Shown piece after piece: positions 1 through 9,023 of a stretch of 64,000 nt of DNA. Below the pieces are notes generated by a model. The model did no database searches, was not told the DNA's origin, and saw nothing but the letters and a program-made list of their open reading frames with translations. Numbering within the stretch: position 1 is the first letter of the stretch; every line of letters begins with the position of its first letter. Location: contig NC_019703.1 of the NCBI RefSeq assembly GCF_000317045.1, positions 4,472,934-4,536,933 of the forward strand. Direction: 5' to 3'. The position numbers and the translations under genes are program-made. The stretch comes from Geitlerinema sp. PCC 7407. Its GTDB lineage: Bacteria > Cyanobacteriota > Cyanobacteriia > PCC-7407.

Positions 1-2
1 TC

Positions 3-893
3 CTGGTGCCGGATGGGGCCTGCATGATCGACCGGCGAATGGGCATTGCTGGACATCCCCTGGAGATCCAGGCGCTGTTTTATGGAGCGCTGCGGGCGGC
101 TCAGGAGCTGCTGCTGGAGAATGAGGAAAATCAGTACTTTGTGCAGGCGGTCAACAATCGCATTGCGCCGCTGCAGCGGCATATTCGGGACGAGTACTGG
201 CTGGATGCGGAGCGGCTAAATGTGATTTACCGCTATCAGGTGGAGGAGTACGGCGAGGAAAGTTTCAACAAATTTAATATTTATTCGGACTCGATTCCCT
301 TTGACTGGCTGGTGAACTGGATACCCGAAAAAGGGGGCTATCTGGCGGGTAATCTGGGGCCGTCTCAACTAGATTGCCGATTTTTCGCGCTGGGGAATCT
401 CATGGCGATCGCCACGTCTCTGGCCAGCGATCACCAGGCCCACGCGATCATGGAGCTGATTATTCAGCGGCAGGGCGATCTGATTAGTCAAATGCCAATG
501 AAGATCTGCTTCCCGGCCCTCGAGAATTCGGAATGGCGGCTCTTGACGGGCTGCGACCCGAAGAATCGCCCGTGGTCCTATCACAATGGCGGCAGTTGGC
601 CTGTGCTGCTGTGGATGCTGGCGGCGGCGGCCATCAAAACGGGGCGCAAGGAAATCGCCTATGAGGCGATCGCCATTGCGGCGAAGCGACTCAGCCAGGA
701 TGGCTGGCCAGAATACTACGACGGCCAGAGCGGACGCTTGATTGGCAAGGAAGCCCGCAAATTCCAGACCTGGACGATCGCTGGTTTCCTATTGGCCGTT
801 GAGCTGATGAATCGTCCCGAAGCCCTGAGTATGCTGAGCTTTGAGGATGTGATCGTACCCCCAAACGGGAACGGCAGCTCTCTTTCTGACTAG
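3..893 (+). CDS. Alkaline/neutral invertase (GH100), C-terminal part; 5' end outside window
   Basis: This gene hydrolyses sucrose to glucose and fructose in the cytoplasm. About 296 C-terminal residues are present, and the reading frame is open to the left edge, so the true start lies outside the window. Family hallmarks are the segment [16 protein letters not shown] and, further on, WPEYYDG. The glutamate in WPEYYDG aligns with the catalytic nucleophile of cyanobacterial GH100 enzymes. The following [13 protein letters not shown] stretch is also typical. The stop codon lies only 2 bp from the convergent lspA stop, so no terminator fits between them. Identification is firm from family sequence. 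Whether it is the InvA or InvB paralogue cannot be told. Confidence 0.93.
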   Translation: MVPDGACMIDRRMGIAGHPLEIQALFYGALRAAQELLLENEENQYFVQAVNNRIAPLQRHIRDEYWLDAERLNVIYRYQVEEYGEESFNKFNIYSDSIPFDWLVNWIPEKGGYLAGNLGPSQLDCRFFALGNLMAIATSLASDHQAHAIMELIIQRQGDLISQMPMKICFPALENSEWRLLTGCDPKNRPWSYHNGGSWPVLLWMLAAAAIKTGRKEIAYEAIAIAAKRLSQDGWPEYYDGQSGRLIGKEARKFQTWTIAGFLLAVELMNRPEALSMLSFEDVIVPPNGNGSSLSD

Positions 894-895
894 CC

Positions 896-1384
896 CTAGG
901 CATCGGGTGGCGGTGAATCTTGGGTGGAGCCAGACTGGCGGAAGTAGGTCCACAGCAAGCAGCACACTCCCAGGGTGATGGCTGAGTCGGCGATGTTGAA
1001 GACCGGAAAGTTGATGAAAGCCAGCTGAATAAAGTCCGTGACGCCGCCATCGTCAGAAAAGCGCTCGATGCCATTACCGACGGCGCCACCCAGGATGCAG
1101 CCCCAGCCGAGCTGCTCCCAGCGGTTGAGTTTGGAGCCGGAGAAGGCCAGGGCTACGAGCAGCAGGCTAGCGATCAGGGAGAGCCAGCGCAGCCAGCCGC
1201 CGTTGTTGCTCATGATGCCCCACGCTGCGCCGTAGTTGATGATGTAGGTGAGCTTGAAAATGCCGGGGAGGAGAGGCCGCACTTCTCTGAGTTCCAGGTT
1301 TTGGACGACCCAGGCCTTGGTGAGCAGGTCGAGGACCAGCGCCACGAGGGCGGCATTCCAGAACAAAAGGTTCTTTAGGCGCAT
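896..1384 (-). CDS. lspA: Lipoprotein signal peptidase (signal peptidase II)
   Basis: This inner-membrane aspartyl protease cleaves signal peptides of diacylglyceryl-modified prolipoproteins. At 162 residues it has the normal length, with four hydrophobic segments. The two catalytic aspartates are visible at D117 (VTDFIQL) and D133 (FNIADSAI), and the conserved GGAVGNGIER motif precedes them. It is the last gene of a leftward run bioB-bioY-lspA, but about 108 bp with two hairpins separate it from bioY. Co-transcription with the biotin genes is therefore possible but not certain. The ATG start is immediately followed by the first membrane segment. Confidence 0.96.
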   Translation of the reverse strand: MRLKNLLFWNAALVALVLDLLTKAWVVQNLELREVRPLLPGIFKLTYIINYGAAWGIMSNNGGWLRWLSLIASLLLVALAFSGSKLNRWEQLGWGCILGGAVGNGIERFSDDGGVTDFIQLAFINFPVFNIADSAITLGVCCLLWTYFRQSGSTQDSPPPDA

Positions 1385-1432
1385 GAACAGTGTAGGAGCA
1401 TAGGAGGGCGGGTAGGCGCAGCCAGAGTGGGC

Positions 1433-1494
1433 AGACCGCCAGACGGTCTATCCGTGGCTGTGTCTACAGGAGGGCGATCGCCCTCGCCTTTTTT
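1433..1494. other. Two hairpins between bioY and lspA
   Basis: AGACCG (1433-1438) is complementary to CGGTCT (1444-1449). A HIP1-centred palindrome, GAGGGCGATCGCCCTC, sits at 1470-1485. On the plus strand the second hairpin is followed by a T run (1489-1494), but no plus-strand gene precedes it. On the coding minus strand there is no U tract. The pair may act as an mRNA processing or attenuation site between bioY and lspA. Function is unproven. Confidence 0.4.
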
Positions 1495-2074
1495 AGTAAA
1501 ACATCAAACGGCGCAGCCCATAGGCAAGGACGGCGGCAGCACAGGCGATCGCCAGCTGCCCAGGCACCGGCTGGAGCGAATAGCGCCAAATCGCCTCCCA
1601 CAGCGGCATAGGCATCTCAACCCAGCCCGTCAGGTAGGTAATCAGCAAATAGCTGAACCCCGTCAGGTGAATCCCCAACAAGCCACACAAGCAGCTAAAG
1701 CCCAGCAATTCCAGACGCGGCGCCGCCTGAAAGGCCAGCCAGCCGCACACCCAGGCCCCCACCACAAAGCCAATCAGGTAGCCAAAGGTCGGCTCTCGCA
1801 CGTAGCCCAGGCCGCCACCCCGGGAAAAAACGGGAAACCAGGCCAGTCCCAGGGCCAGATAGGCGATTTGGGACAGAGCCGCCGCATTTCGGCCCCCGAG
1901 GCACCCAATGAGCAGCACCGCTCCGGTCTGGTAGGTGACTCCCAGGGAGTAGGTCAAAATGCCTTCCGCGCCCCAGCTCCAGGGAGGGCTGGCGATAAAG
2001 GCTTCGAGGAAGGTGCCGCCAATGGTCAACAGGAGACCAATTAGCGCCCACAGCAGCTCATTGGGGGTGAACAC
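1493..2074 (-). CDS. bioY: Biotin transporter substrate-binding S component BioY
   Basis: This is a six-helix membrane protein that binds biotin and works alone or with an ECF energizing module (EcfA/EcfT). At 193 residues it has the family length. The BioY signature GGLGYVREPTFGYLIGF is present between hydrophobic segments. It begins 6 bp downstream of the bioB stop on the same strand, so the two are almost certainly one transcript coupling biotin synthesis and uptake. No ECF ATPase or transmembrane partner is encoded in this window, so those would have to come from elsewhere. Confidence 0.95.
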   Translation of the reverse strand: MFTPNELLWALIGLLLTIGGTFLEAFIASPPWSWGAEGILTYSLGVTYQTGAVLLIGCLGGRNAAALSQIAYLALGLAWFPVFSRGGGLGYVREPTFGYLIGFVVGAWVCGWLAFQAAPRLELLGFSCLCGLLGIHLTGFSYLLITYLTGWVEMPMPLWEAIWRYSLQPVPGQLAIACAAAVLAYGLRRLMFY

Positions 2075-2080
2075 GGCGTC

Positions 2081-3196
2081 CTAGTGGGCGTCACCAGTGG
2101 CGGGCTGATACTCTCCCGGCACGGGCGCTTCGCCCCCTTCGAGGCCCAGAGAGTGCAGCATTTCGTGATCTTTTTCGGGGGGCTGACCCAGGGTGGTCAG
2201 GTAGTGGCCGATCAGCATGGCGTTGATGCCGGCCCGCAGGCCCAGGTTCTGCATCTCGCCCATGATGGCTTCGCGGCCGCCGGCGTAGCGGAGGATCTGC
2301 TGGGGCAGGATCAGCCGGAAAATCGCGATCGCCTTCAGCGCTTCGTGGACCGTCAGCCGGGGGCGATCGCCCAGGGGCGTCCCCGATCGCGGATTGAGCA
2401 GGTTCAGGGGCACCGAGTCCACCTCCAGTTCCCGCAGCGACAGCGCCAAATCTACGCGATCGCTCCAGCTCTCGCCCATGCCCAAAATGCCGCCCGTACA
2501 GGCCTGGATGCCAGCCTGCTTGAGATTGCGCACCGTTTCCACTCGGTCTTGCCAAGAGTGGGTCGAGACCACCTCCGGATAGAAATTCTCAGAAGCTTCG
2601 AGGTTGTGGTTGTAGCGCGTCACCCCCGCCTCGCGCAGGGCGATCGCCTGCTCCGGCGTCACCTCGCCCAGGGCGCAGCAAGGCTTGATGTTCGTTTCAT
2701 CGGCGATGCGGCGCACCGTTTCCAAAATCTGCTCAAATTCCCCAGACTTGGGGCTGTTGTACTTGGGACCGCGCCCCTGGCTCACCAGACAAAAGCGCTT
2801 GGCGCCTGCGGAGGCCGCCGCTCGGGCGTTCTCCAAAATTTCGTCCATCGTCTTGAGGCCGTAGACCGGCGACGCCTCGCCCGGATGGTGGACCGACTGG
2901 GAGCAGAAGCTGCAATTTTCGGAGCAGTTGCCCGATTTGACATTAATAATGCTGCACAGATCGACGGTGTTGCCGCAGCAAGCCTGACGCACGCGATCGG
3001 CCGCTTCACAGAGCAGGAAAATCTTTTCCTCATCCTCAATGCGGGTCAAGGCGAGGGCCTCTTCCCGACCCAGGCGCTCCCCAGCAATGATGCGATCGGC
3101 TAGGGCGCTGAGGTAGTCCCGCAGAGCGGCTGTATCGAGGACGGCAGGGTCAACGCTTGGTCCAGACTGGACGGCGGACAACGGTGCTTGAACCAC
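2081..3196 (-). CDS. bioB: Biotin synthase
   Basis: This radical-SAM enzyme inserts sulfur into dethiobiotin, the last step of biotin synthesis. With the chosen GTG start at 3196 the protein has 371 residues. The radical-SAM cluster motif is C91-x3-C95-x2-C98 (NCSENCSFC). Further conserved blocks are LVSQGRGP, YNHNLEA, and GILGMGE near the middle. The frame stays open upstream to 3334, but that extension runs through a strong extended -10 element (TGATACAAT) and has no family similarity. The GTG about 35 nt below that element is therefore preferred. bioY follows directly. Confidence 0.95.
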   Translation of the reverse strand: MVQAPLSAVQSGPSVDPAVLDTAALRDYLSALADRIIAGERLGREEALALTRIEDEEKIFLLCEAADRVRQACCGNTVDLCSIINVKSGNCSENCSFCSQSVHHPGEASPVYGLKTMDEILENARAAASAGAKRFCLVSQGRGPKYNSPKSGEFEQILETVRRIADETNIKPCCALGEVTPEQAIALREAGVTRYNHNLEASENFYPEVVSTHSWQDRVETVRNLKQAGIQACTGGILGMGESWSDRVDLALSLRELEVDSVPLNLLNPRSGTPLGDRPRLTVHEALKAIAIFRLILPQQILRYAGGREAIMGEMQNLGLRAGINAMLIGHYLTTLGQPPEKDHEMLHSLGLEGGEAPVPGEYQPATGDAH

Positions 3197-3231
3197 GGTC
3201 GATCTTCCGGTTTCAGGATTGAAATGATGGC

Positions 3232-3240
3232 ATTGTATCA
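3232..3240 (-). promoter_or_regulatory. Extended -10 promoter of bioB-bioY
   Basis: Read on the minus strand the sequence is TGATACAAT, an extended -10 (TG-n-TACAAT). No convincing -35 is seen 17 bp upstream. It would give a leader of roughly 30 nt to the GTG start at 3196. This element is the main argument against the longer bioB reading frame. Confidence 0.6.
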
Positions 3241-3297
3241 CCCACGGGCTGCCTGACCGCCGCAATTCGCCCGCCCTGGCCCCTGGCCGCCTAAAGC

Positions 3298-3975
3298 TCA
3301 GGGCCGGGGCGGTTTGGTGCAGGGGGCGCAGCACACAAAGGCCCGCCGGAGATTGGTGCCTGTCAGGTTGGCGCGATCGAGATCGGCGCCGATCAAGTTG
3401 GCGCGCTCGAGGTCCGCATTGGCCAGATCCGCGCTGCGCAGGCTGGCATCCGTCAGCTCGACGCCCCGCAGGTCAGCCTTGACCAAGGTCGCGCCCCGCA
3501 AATTTGCGCGCCCCAGCAAACTGCCCATGCAGCGAGCGTGATTGAGGTTCGAGCCCGCCAGCTCCGAGGCCGCCAGATTTGCGCCGACCAGGTTGACGCC
3601 ATGCATCAAAGCGCCCCGGAGCTGCACGCCCTGCATTTGGGCACAGCGCAGATCGGCTCCCCGCAAGTCCGCGCCGCAGAGGTTGGCCTGCTCGAGATTC
3701 ACGCCGCGGAAGTTGGCGCCCAGGAGCGTCGCACCCCGCAGATCAGCCCGCTTGAGGTTGGCATAGCTCAGGTCGGCTCCGTTGAAGTTGGCTCCGGCGA
3801 GATCCGCCGCTTCCAGGTCGGCGCGGGACAGCAGCGCTCCCTGGAGGTTGCCGCCCGGACAAGACGCGCGATCGCGCAGGCGCTGCAAATCATCAGCATT
3901 GGGCTCGGCGGCCGCAGGCAGCAGGGGCACAACGGCACCCCCCAAAAGCCAAGGGGTAAAACCAACAGGGTCCAT
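3298..3975 (-). CDS. Secreted/periplasmic pentapeptide-repeat protein
   Basis: The 225-residue protein has a hydrophobic N-terminus ending in an AAAEP-like signal peptidase site (about residues 5-24). The rest is almost entirely A(D/N)LxX pentapeptide repeats, which fold as a right-handed quadrilateral beta-helix. The C-terminus is short, proline-rich and has three cysteines (CCAPC). Such proteins are abundant in cyanobacteria and mostly of unknown function, some being in the thylakoid lumen. It lies upstream of bioB on the same strand with a 101-bp gap containing the bioB promoter, so it is probably a separate unit. Confidence 0.85.
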   Translation of the reverse strand: MDPVGFTPWLLGGAVVPLLPAAAEPNADDLQRLRDRASCPGGNLQGALLSRADLEAADLAGANFNGADLSYANLKRADLRGATLLGANFRGVNLEQANLCGADLRGADLRCAQMQGVQLRGALMHGVNLVGANLAASELAGSNLNHARCMGSLLGRANLRGATLVKADLRGVELTDASLRSADLANADLERANLIGADLDRANLTGTNLRRAFVCCAPCTKPPRP

Positions 3976-4122
3976 AGGGAAAGAGTCTCCTCAGGGCACA
4001 GCGCGGAATCGAATCGGGGGCAACTGTAGTTGTTCCCCTATCTACGAAGATCGGCGCTAAGGCAGGGTTTCGCCCTCCCTCCGCTGGGTCGTCCAGTTGG
4101 GTGAGGGCCACGGGAATCGAGT

Positions 4123-5046
4123 CTAGGAGGCCTGTTGGCGCAAGAAATCTTTAAGCATCGCTTGGTTGGGCATGGCGCTCTGGGCGCCGGTCTGGGTGAC
4201 GGCGATCGCCCCCGCAGCCATCGCCCACCGCAGAGCCTCACTGAGGGATAATCCCTGATCGAGGGCCGCCGCCAGGGCCCCGTTGAAGGCATCCCCCGCC
4301 GCCACGGTGTCCACGGGCTGGACCGGAAACGCGGGCAGCCAGAGGCCCCCACCGTCGGACAGGCAGTAGGCACCCTGGCCGCCCAGCTTGAGAATCACGG
4401 TGCCCACGCCGCGCGATCGCAGCGCTTGGGCGGCGGCGACGACGGCCTCCGGCGTGTCCAGGCCAAAGCCCACAAGCTGGGCGGCTTCGGTTTGGTTGGG
4501 GGTCAGGAAATCCAGGCAGGGATAGAGCGCGGCAGGGAGTGCGGCGGGCGCTGGGGCCGGGTCGAGAATCACCGTTACGCCTTGGGCGTGGGCCATGCGC
4601 GCAGCGGCGATCGCAGCTTCTAGGGGGATTTCGAGCTGGAGCAGCAGGACGCTGGCCTCCGCCAGCAGGGGCCGCAGGCGATCGCAGTCGGTCTGATCCA
4701 GGCGGCCATTGGCGCCGGGCACCACGATAATGTGGTTTTCGCCAGCCTCGTCGAGGGCGATCGCCGCCACCCCAGACTGGGCCATGTCGTCCCGAAAAAC
4801 ACCCGCCGTTTGGACACCCGCAGCCTCCAGGTCCGCTTGCAGGCGATCGCCAAAGAGATCCGCGCCCAGCCGCCCCACCAGATGGGTCACCGCCCCCAAG
4901 CGCGCCGCCGCCACAGCCTGATTGGCGCCCTTGCCGCCGGGCACCATGGCAAATGCCGAGCCCAGCAAGGTCTCACCGGGCCGAGGCAAGCGGGGCGATC
5001 GCGTCACTAGGTCCAGGTTGATACTGCCAAACACGACAACAGCCAT
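4123..5046 (-). CDS. rbsK: Ribokinase (PfkB family)
   Basis: The enzyme phosphorylates D-ribose to ribose 5-phosphate. The 307-residue protein has the N-terminal substrate motif NLDLVTRSPRLPRPGET, the GGKGANQAVAAARLG block (residues 37-51) and the PfkB signature DTVAAGDAFNG with catalytic base D252. It is divergent from the nucleoside hydrolase gene with only 42 bp between the starts. This suggests joint control of ribose released from nucleosides: the hydrolase makes ribose and this kinase traps it. Other PfkB sugar kinases are possible, but the motifs fit RbsK best. Confidence 0.92.
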   Translation of the reverse strand: MAVVVFGSINLDLVTRSPRLPRPGETLLGSAFAMVPGGKGANQAVAAARLGAVTHLVGRLGADLFGDRLQADLEAAGVQTAGVFRDDMAQSGVAAIALDEAGENHIIVVPGANGRLDQTDCDRLRPLLAEASVLLLQLEIPLEAAIAAARMAHAQGVTVILDPAPAPAALPAALYPCLDFLTPNQTEAAQLVGFGLDTPEAVVAAAQALRSRGVGTVILKLGGQGAYCLSDGGGLWLPAFPVQPVDTVAAGDAFNGALAAALDQGLSLSEALRWAMAAGAIAVTQTGAQSAMPNQAMLKDFLRQQAS

Positions 5047-5088
5047 TGCGCTACACTCCGGGGAACGATTGGGTCTTGTGTCTCAGCT

Positions 5089-6036
5089 ATGCGTCCACGA
5101 CCGCTTATTATCGACTGCGATCCGGGGGTCGATGACGCGATCGCCCTGCTGTTGGCGATCGCCTCTCGCGAGGCGCTCTCGCTCTTGGGCATCACCACCG
5201 TCGCGGGCAATGTCCCCCTGGCCCTCACCGAGAAAAACGCCCGCCGCATCGTCACCCTGAGCGGCCAAGACATTCCCGTGTACGCGGGCTGTCCGCGCCC
5301 CCTGATGCGCCCGCTGGAAACTGCCGAGTACGTCCACGGCGCAACTGGCCTAGGTCAGGTCACCCTGCCGGAGCCCCAGCAGCCTTGTCAGGCCCAGCAC
5401 GGCGTGAATTTCTTGATCGAAACCCTTACCCAGGCGCCAGAACCCGTCACCCTGGCCGCCCTCGGCCCCTTGACCAATCTGGCGATCGCCCTGATTCAGG
5501 CGCCCCAGATCGGCCCGAAGATCGCAGAAATCGTGATCATGGGCGGGGCCATCACCCACGGCAACGTCACGCCCGTAGCCGAATTTAATTTCTACAATGA
5601 CCCCCACGCCGCCCAGATCGTCCTGAGCAGCGGCTGCCCGATCACGCTGATCAGCCTCGACGTCACCCACCGGGCGATCGCCACCCCCCAGCGCGTCGCC
5701 GCCCTACGAAATTTGGGCTCCCCCGTCGCCCTCGTAGTCGCCGATCTGCTCGAAACCTATGGAGACTTCTATCGCGATCGCTACGGCTTCGAGGGGGCAG
5801 CCCTCCACGACCCCTGCGTGATCGCCTATCTCTTGCGGCCAGACCTCTTTAGCGGCAAAGCCTGCCCGGTCACTGTGGACACCGCCGGGCCGCTGACCTG
5901 CGGCCAGAGCATCGTGGACTGGTGGCACCTCAGCGGCCAGCCCGCCAATGCCCTAGTTCTTGAGACCGTTGACGCTGACGGGTTTTACAGGCTCCTGACC
6001 GATCGCCTCGCTCGCTATTCAGTCTCGACCCCCTGA
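5089..6036 (+). CDS. Nucleoside hydrolase (inosine-uridine preferring family)
   Basis: The enzyme cleaves the N-glycosidic bond of ribonucleosides to base and ribose. The calcium/ribose-binding signature DCDPGVDD occurs at D9-D16, and the protein has 315 residues, the family norm. Further conserved blocks are LGPLTNLAIAL, VIMGGAI and the EFNFYNDPHAA segment. It shares a 42-bp divergent promoter region with ribokinase, which would consume its ribose product, and is followed 32 bp later by tenA. Substrate preference among inosine, uridine and cytidine (RihA/B/C type) cannot be deduced. Confidence 0.93.
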   Translation: MRPRPLIIDCDPGVDDAIALLLAIASREALSLLGITTVAGNVPLALTEKNARRIVTLSGQDIPVYAGCPRPLMRPLETAEYVHGATGLGQVTLPEPQQPCQAQHGVNFLIETLTQAPEPVTLAALGPLTNLAIALIQAPQIGPKIAEIVIMGGAITHGNVTPVAEFNFYNDPHAAQIVLSSGCPITLISLDVTHRAIATPQRVAALRNLGSPVALVVADLLETYGDFYRDRYGFEGAALHDPCVIAYLLRPDLFSGKACPVTVDTAGPLTCGQSIVDWWHLSGQPANALVLETVDADGFYRLLTDRLARYSVSTP

Positions 6037-6068
6037 CCCAAAACGCCCTGATTCCTGCACTTCTTGCT

Positions 6069-6698
6069 ATGACGCTTTCCAATTCTCTCTGGCAAAACTC
6101 CCAGGACCTCGCCCAGGCCTGCCTAGAAAATCCCTTCGTGCGGGGCCTCGCCGATGGCACCCTGCCGCGCGATCGCTTCGCGTACTACGTGGGCCAAGAC
6201 GCGTTTTTCCTGGAGTCCTTTGCGCGGGCCTACGCGATCGCCGCGGCCAAGGCCCCCGACTGGGACGGGTACGGCCAATTTTTGCAGATGGCCCAGGGCG
6301 TGCTGGGCGAGCTCCAGCTGCACCAGAGCTATGCCGCGGCGTGGGGCGTGGACTTGGCCAACGTGAAGCCAGGGGCAGCCACGCGGCGCTACGTGGACTT
6401 TTTGCTGGCGACGGCCTGGGCAGGTGAGGTTGGTCGCACCACCGCCGCCATGACCCCCTGCATGCGCCTGTACGCCTTTTTGGGCGATCGCCTAGCTGCC
6501 GAAGCTCAGGCCGAGCACGCCTACAGCGACTGGATCCGCACCTACAGCAGCCCCGAGTTTGCCGCCCTGGCCGAGACGCTCGAGCAGCTGACCGATCGCT
6601 ATGGCCAAGACACCGACGCCGTCCAAGACGCCTATCGCTACGCCATGGAGTGCGAGCGCGATTTCTTCCAGGCGGCCTGGGAAAGCGACCTGCCCTAG
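6069..6698 (+). CDS. tenA: TenA-family thiaminase II / aminopyrimidine aminohydrolase
   Basis: TenA enzymes deaminate aminopyrimidine breakdown products of thiamin for salvage. The 209-residue all-helical protein keeps the key positions of the catalytically competent class: D44 in YVGQDAFFL, C131 in MTPCMRLY, and glutamates near 194-196 (MECERDFF). It lies 32 bp after the nucleoside hydrolase on the same strand. Its last 4 bp overlap the end of the convergent reductase gene. The role in thiamin salvage is inferred from the family; no thi gene or TPP riboswitch is seen nearby. Confidence 0.88.
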   Translation: MTLSNSLWQNSQDLAQACLENPFVRGLADGTLPRDRFAYYVGQDAFFLESFARAYAIAAAKAPDWDGYGQFLQMAQGVLGELQLHQSYAAAWGVDLANVKPGAATRRYVDFLLATAWAGEVGRTTAAMTPCMRLYAFLGDRLAAEAQAEHAYSDWIRTYSSPEFAALAETLEQLTDRYGQDTDAVQDAYRYAMECERDFFQAAWESDLP

Positions 6699-7564
6699 CG
6701 CGGCTCCTCTGGATTGACCGCCGCAAAGATCGCCGAATAGTCTGCGTCGGCGAAGCCCCCGTCACTGGCCGCTGCAATGATGTCGCGAACTCCGGCGATC
6801 GCCCGCCCATCTAGGCCCACTGCCTCCGCCGCCTGCAAAAACAGGTTGGTGTCCTTCAGCATGTGCTTGGTGGGGAAGTTGGGATTGTCAAAATTGCGAT
6901 CGAGCATGCGCTGGAGCTTTTTGTCGAAGGTGGGCGCATAGAGCGCGCTCTGGCGCAGGATCGTCATAAACAGCTCTGGGTCCACGCCCTGGCGCTGCAC
7001 CAAGCCCAAGCTCTGGGCAAAGGCCGTCGTGAGCGAGGCAATGAGCTGATTGAGGGCTAGCTTGAGCGCGGCAGCGGTGCCGACCTCGCCCACATAGCGC
7101 GGCTCTGGCCCGAAGGTTTGCAGCACAGGCCGGTAGCGATCGAACTGCTCCGGCGTCGAGCCCACCATCACCAGCAAAGTGCCCTGGGTCGCCTCAGGAA
7201 TGCTGCCCAGGACCGGCGCTTCTAGGTATTCGCCGCCCGCCGCCGCCACAGCCTGGGCGATCGCCTGGCTTTCCTGGGGAGCGATGGTGCCCATCTGGAT
7301 CACGGTCCGACCGGCGATCGCGCCCTGGGCCTCGGGGGACAGCAGCATCGCGCGGATCGCGGCTCCATCCGACAGCATCAGGCATACGCAGTCCACCGCT
7401 CGCAGCAGCGCCGCTGGCGACTCGGCCACCGTCGCGCCCTGGGCTTGGAGAGCCTGCACTTTCTCAGGGCTGCGGTTGTACACCGTCACAGCGCCGTGGG
7501 CCGCCAGGAGTCGCTGAGCCATCGGCTGACCCATCAGGCCCGTGCCCAGAAATCCAAACTTCAT
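6695..7564 (-). CDS. NAD(P)-dependent beta-hydroxyacid dehydrogenase (HIBADH/GLYR family)
   Basis: This family reduces short-chain aldehydes such as glyoxylate, succinic semialdehyde and tartronate semialdehyde. The 289-residue protein opens with the Rossmann motif GTGLMG (G7, G9, G12). YNRSPEK follows the second strand, and its arginine favours NADPH. The substrate loop is EAPVLGS (115-121). The catalytic lysine is K168 with N172 in LKLALNQL. The closest functional analogues would be glyoxylate/succinic-semialdehyde reductases, but the exact substrate is not predictable. It ends inside the tenA tail. Confidence 0.88.
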   Translation of the reverse strand: MKFGFLGTGLMGQPMAQRLLAAHGAVTVYNRSPEKVQALQAQGATVAESPAALLRAVDCVCLMLSDGAAIRAMLLSPEAQGAIAGRTVIQMGTIAPQESQAIAQAVAAAGGEYLEAPVLGSIPEATQGTLLVMVGSTPEQFDRYRPVLQTFGPEPRYVGEVGTAAALKLALNQLIASLTTAFAQSLGLVQRQGVDPELFMTILRQSALYAPTFDKKLQRMLDRNFDNPNFPTKHMLKDTNLFLQAAEAVGLDGRAIAGVRDIIAAASDGGFADADYSAIFAAVNPEEPR

Positions 7565-7868
7565 TCCCTCTCTCCTGTGAACGTCCTCTCTATGCTAGGG
7601 CAGCGATTGCCGCTCAATGCCTTCCAAGCGCCGGTTTTGAGCCTGCATGCGCGGACTTTCCAACTGATTTTCCGGATAAAGAAAAATTCCCTAGAGAGTA
7701 GTCCTGGGAGCAGTGGCACGCTGGAGGAGCGCGGGCTTTTTTATACCTTTGTACGCATTGACAGCGTGATCAATCGCTGAAGAGTTTGCGTATTTCGTCT
7801 GATGAATCCCTCCAATTCCTCGTCAACAATAGAGAAAACGATCCTTCTTTAGGAGTCGGTGAAGCGTT
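7565..7868. other. Intergenic region, mostly featureless
   Basis: No coding signal was found. A GC-rich imperfect hairpin before a six-T run (about 7720-7741, plus strand) looks terminator-like but has no upstream plus-strand gene. A TTGACA hexamer at 7758-7763 could be a -35 for the small gene starting at 7869, but no good -10 follows at normal spacing. Confidence 0.3.
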
Positions 7869-8096
7869 GTGACTGATATTCTCTGTCTTGGCTACTTAAT
7901 CATTACGGCGATCGCTGCAATCTGGTGGATCGGAGCCTTTCTAAGCGATGAAGAAGCCGCCAAAGACGATCCGATATCCTGGATTGTCTTGAGCCTGGGA
8001 CTCATTTTTTCGCCTATCACGCTACCGGTTTCTCTTGCTGAAGTTTTGCTTAAGAAAGGCCTGGGTCACTATTACGTGATTGTGCGAAACCTCTAG
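7869..8096 (+). CDS. Small membrane protein of unknown function
   Basis: The predicted protein has 75 residues with a GTG start and an AGGAG motif about 13 nt upstream. It has two hydrophobic segments (roughly residues 5-25 and 36-55) separated by a short acidic linker (SDEEAAKDD). No family is recognised. It stands alone between two leftward genes. Coding status rests on length, ribosome-binding site and sensible membrane topology only. Confidence 0.5.
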   Translation: MTDILCLGYLIITAIAAIWWIGAFLSDEEAAKDDPISWIVLSLGLIFSPITLPVSLAEVLLKKGLGHYYVIVRNL

Positions 8097-8345
8097 CTTC
8101 CATGGGCGCTAGAAATGCCTCTTTGTGATGAAATGAGGGCATTGTCTACGATTTAGCCCAGATTTTCGTTTTTCACAACAATTTGGCCGGAGTGCTTTTG
8201 TTTTTACAGCCCGGTCTGTCTTTGGGATATCGCTTGATGAGGTTGAGAGAGCGACAGAGTCGCTCCCACGGGGCGATCGCCCCCTAACCTCAGCCGACAC
8301 AGAAACACACACTGCACCCAAGTGCTTCCTATACAGACGGCTCCC

Positions 8346-8921
8346 TCAGTATCTTGGTTCACGGCCCGGTTTCCACTTGATGTTGCAGCCGATGCTGGGC
8401 TTTTGATCGGGGCTGACGGGCTGGCCCGCCAAGACCGCATCGATGGCCCGGCGCAAATCTTGGCCAGTCAGGGGCTGGTCGTTGCTGGGGCGGCTGTCGT
8501 CGAGCTGGCCGCGATATACCAGCGATCGCCCGCGATCGAAGAGAAAGAAATCGGGCGTGCAGGCTGCCGTATAGGCCAGGGCTACGGCCTGAGATTCGTC
8601 GTAGCACAGCGGGAAATTGAACCCCTGCTCTCGCACCATCTCCGCTAGGCGCTCGGGGGCGTCGGCGGGGTAGTTTTGGGCGTCGTTGGCGCTGATCGCC
8701 ACAATGCCGAGGGGCGAGTTGACATAGTCTCGGCCGAGCTGGGCTAGCTCCGCCTGCACATGCTTGACGTAGGGACAGTGGCGACAAAGAAACATCACCA
8801 GCAAGGCACTCTTTTCTTGGAAGGTGGCCAGGGAGATGGTTTGGCCGGAGACGACGTCGGGAAGGGCAAAGTCCGGCGCGGATGTTCCCAGGGCCAGCAT
8901 GGTAGAGGGAGTGAGAACCAT
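8346..8921 (-). CDS. Thioredoxin-fold (AhpC/TSA-Redoxin) protein with CxxC
   Basis: The 191-residue protein has a peroxiredoxin/thioredoxin fold. A CRHC redox motif sits at C46-C49 (LCRHCPYVKH), and a conserved GCNIKWKPG tail near the C-terminus is typical of a widespread cyanobacterial redoxin family. With no signal peptide it is probably cytoplasmic. The ATG at 8921 is preferred over the in-frame TTG at 8942, which adds only seven residues. The CxxC suggests thiol-disulfide exchange rather than classical peroxide reduction. The physiological target is unknown. Downstream (8249-8283) lie a 7-bp hairpin, GAGCGAC/GTCGCTC, and a HIP1 palindrome. Confidence 0.85.
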   Translation of the reverse strand: MVLTPSTMLALGTSAPDFALPDVVSGQTISLATFQEKSALLVMFLCRHCPYVKHVQAELAQLGRDYVNSPLGIVAISANDAQNYPADAPERLAEMVREQGFNFPLCYDESQAVALAYTAACTPDFFLFDRGRSLVYRGQLDDSRPSNDQPLTGQDLRRAIDAVLAGQPVSPDQKPSIGCNIKWKPGREPRY

Positions 8922-9023
8922 CGTCTTTTTGGAGGTGAGCAACGCTTTAAATTAGAGCAAGTTTCGCGGCGATCGCTCCATCCCACCCGCGATCGGTGCC
9001 GCTAGCCCCGCCAGAAACTCCAC

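Noticed and set aside
335-485. Random hairpins in the invertase coding region
   Set aside because: Only short GC complementarities expected in GC-rich coding DNA.
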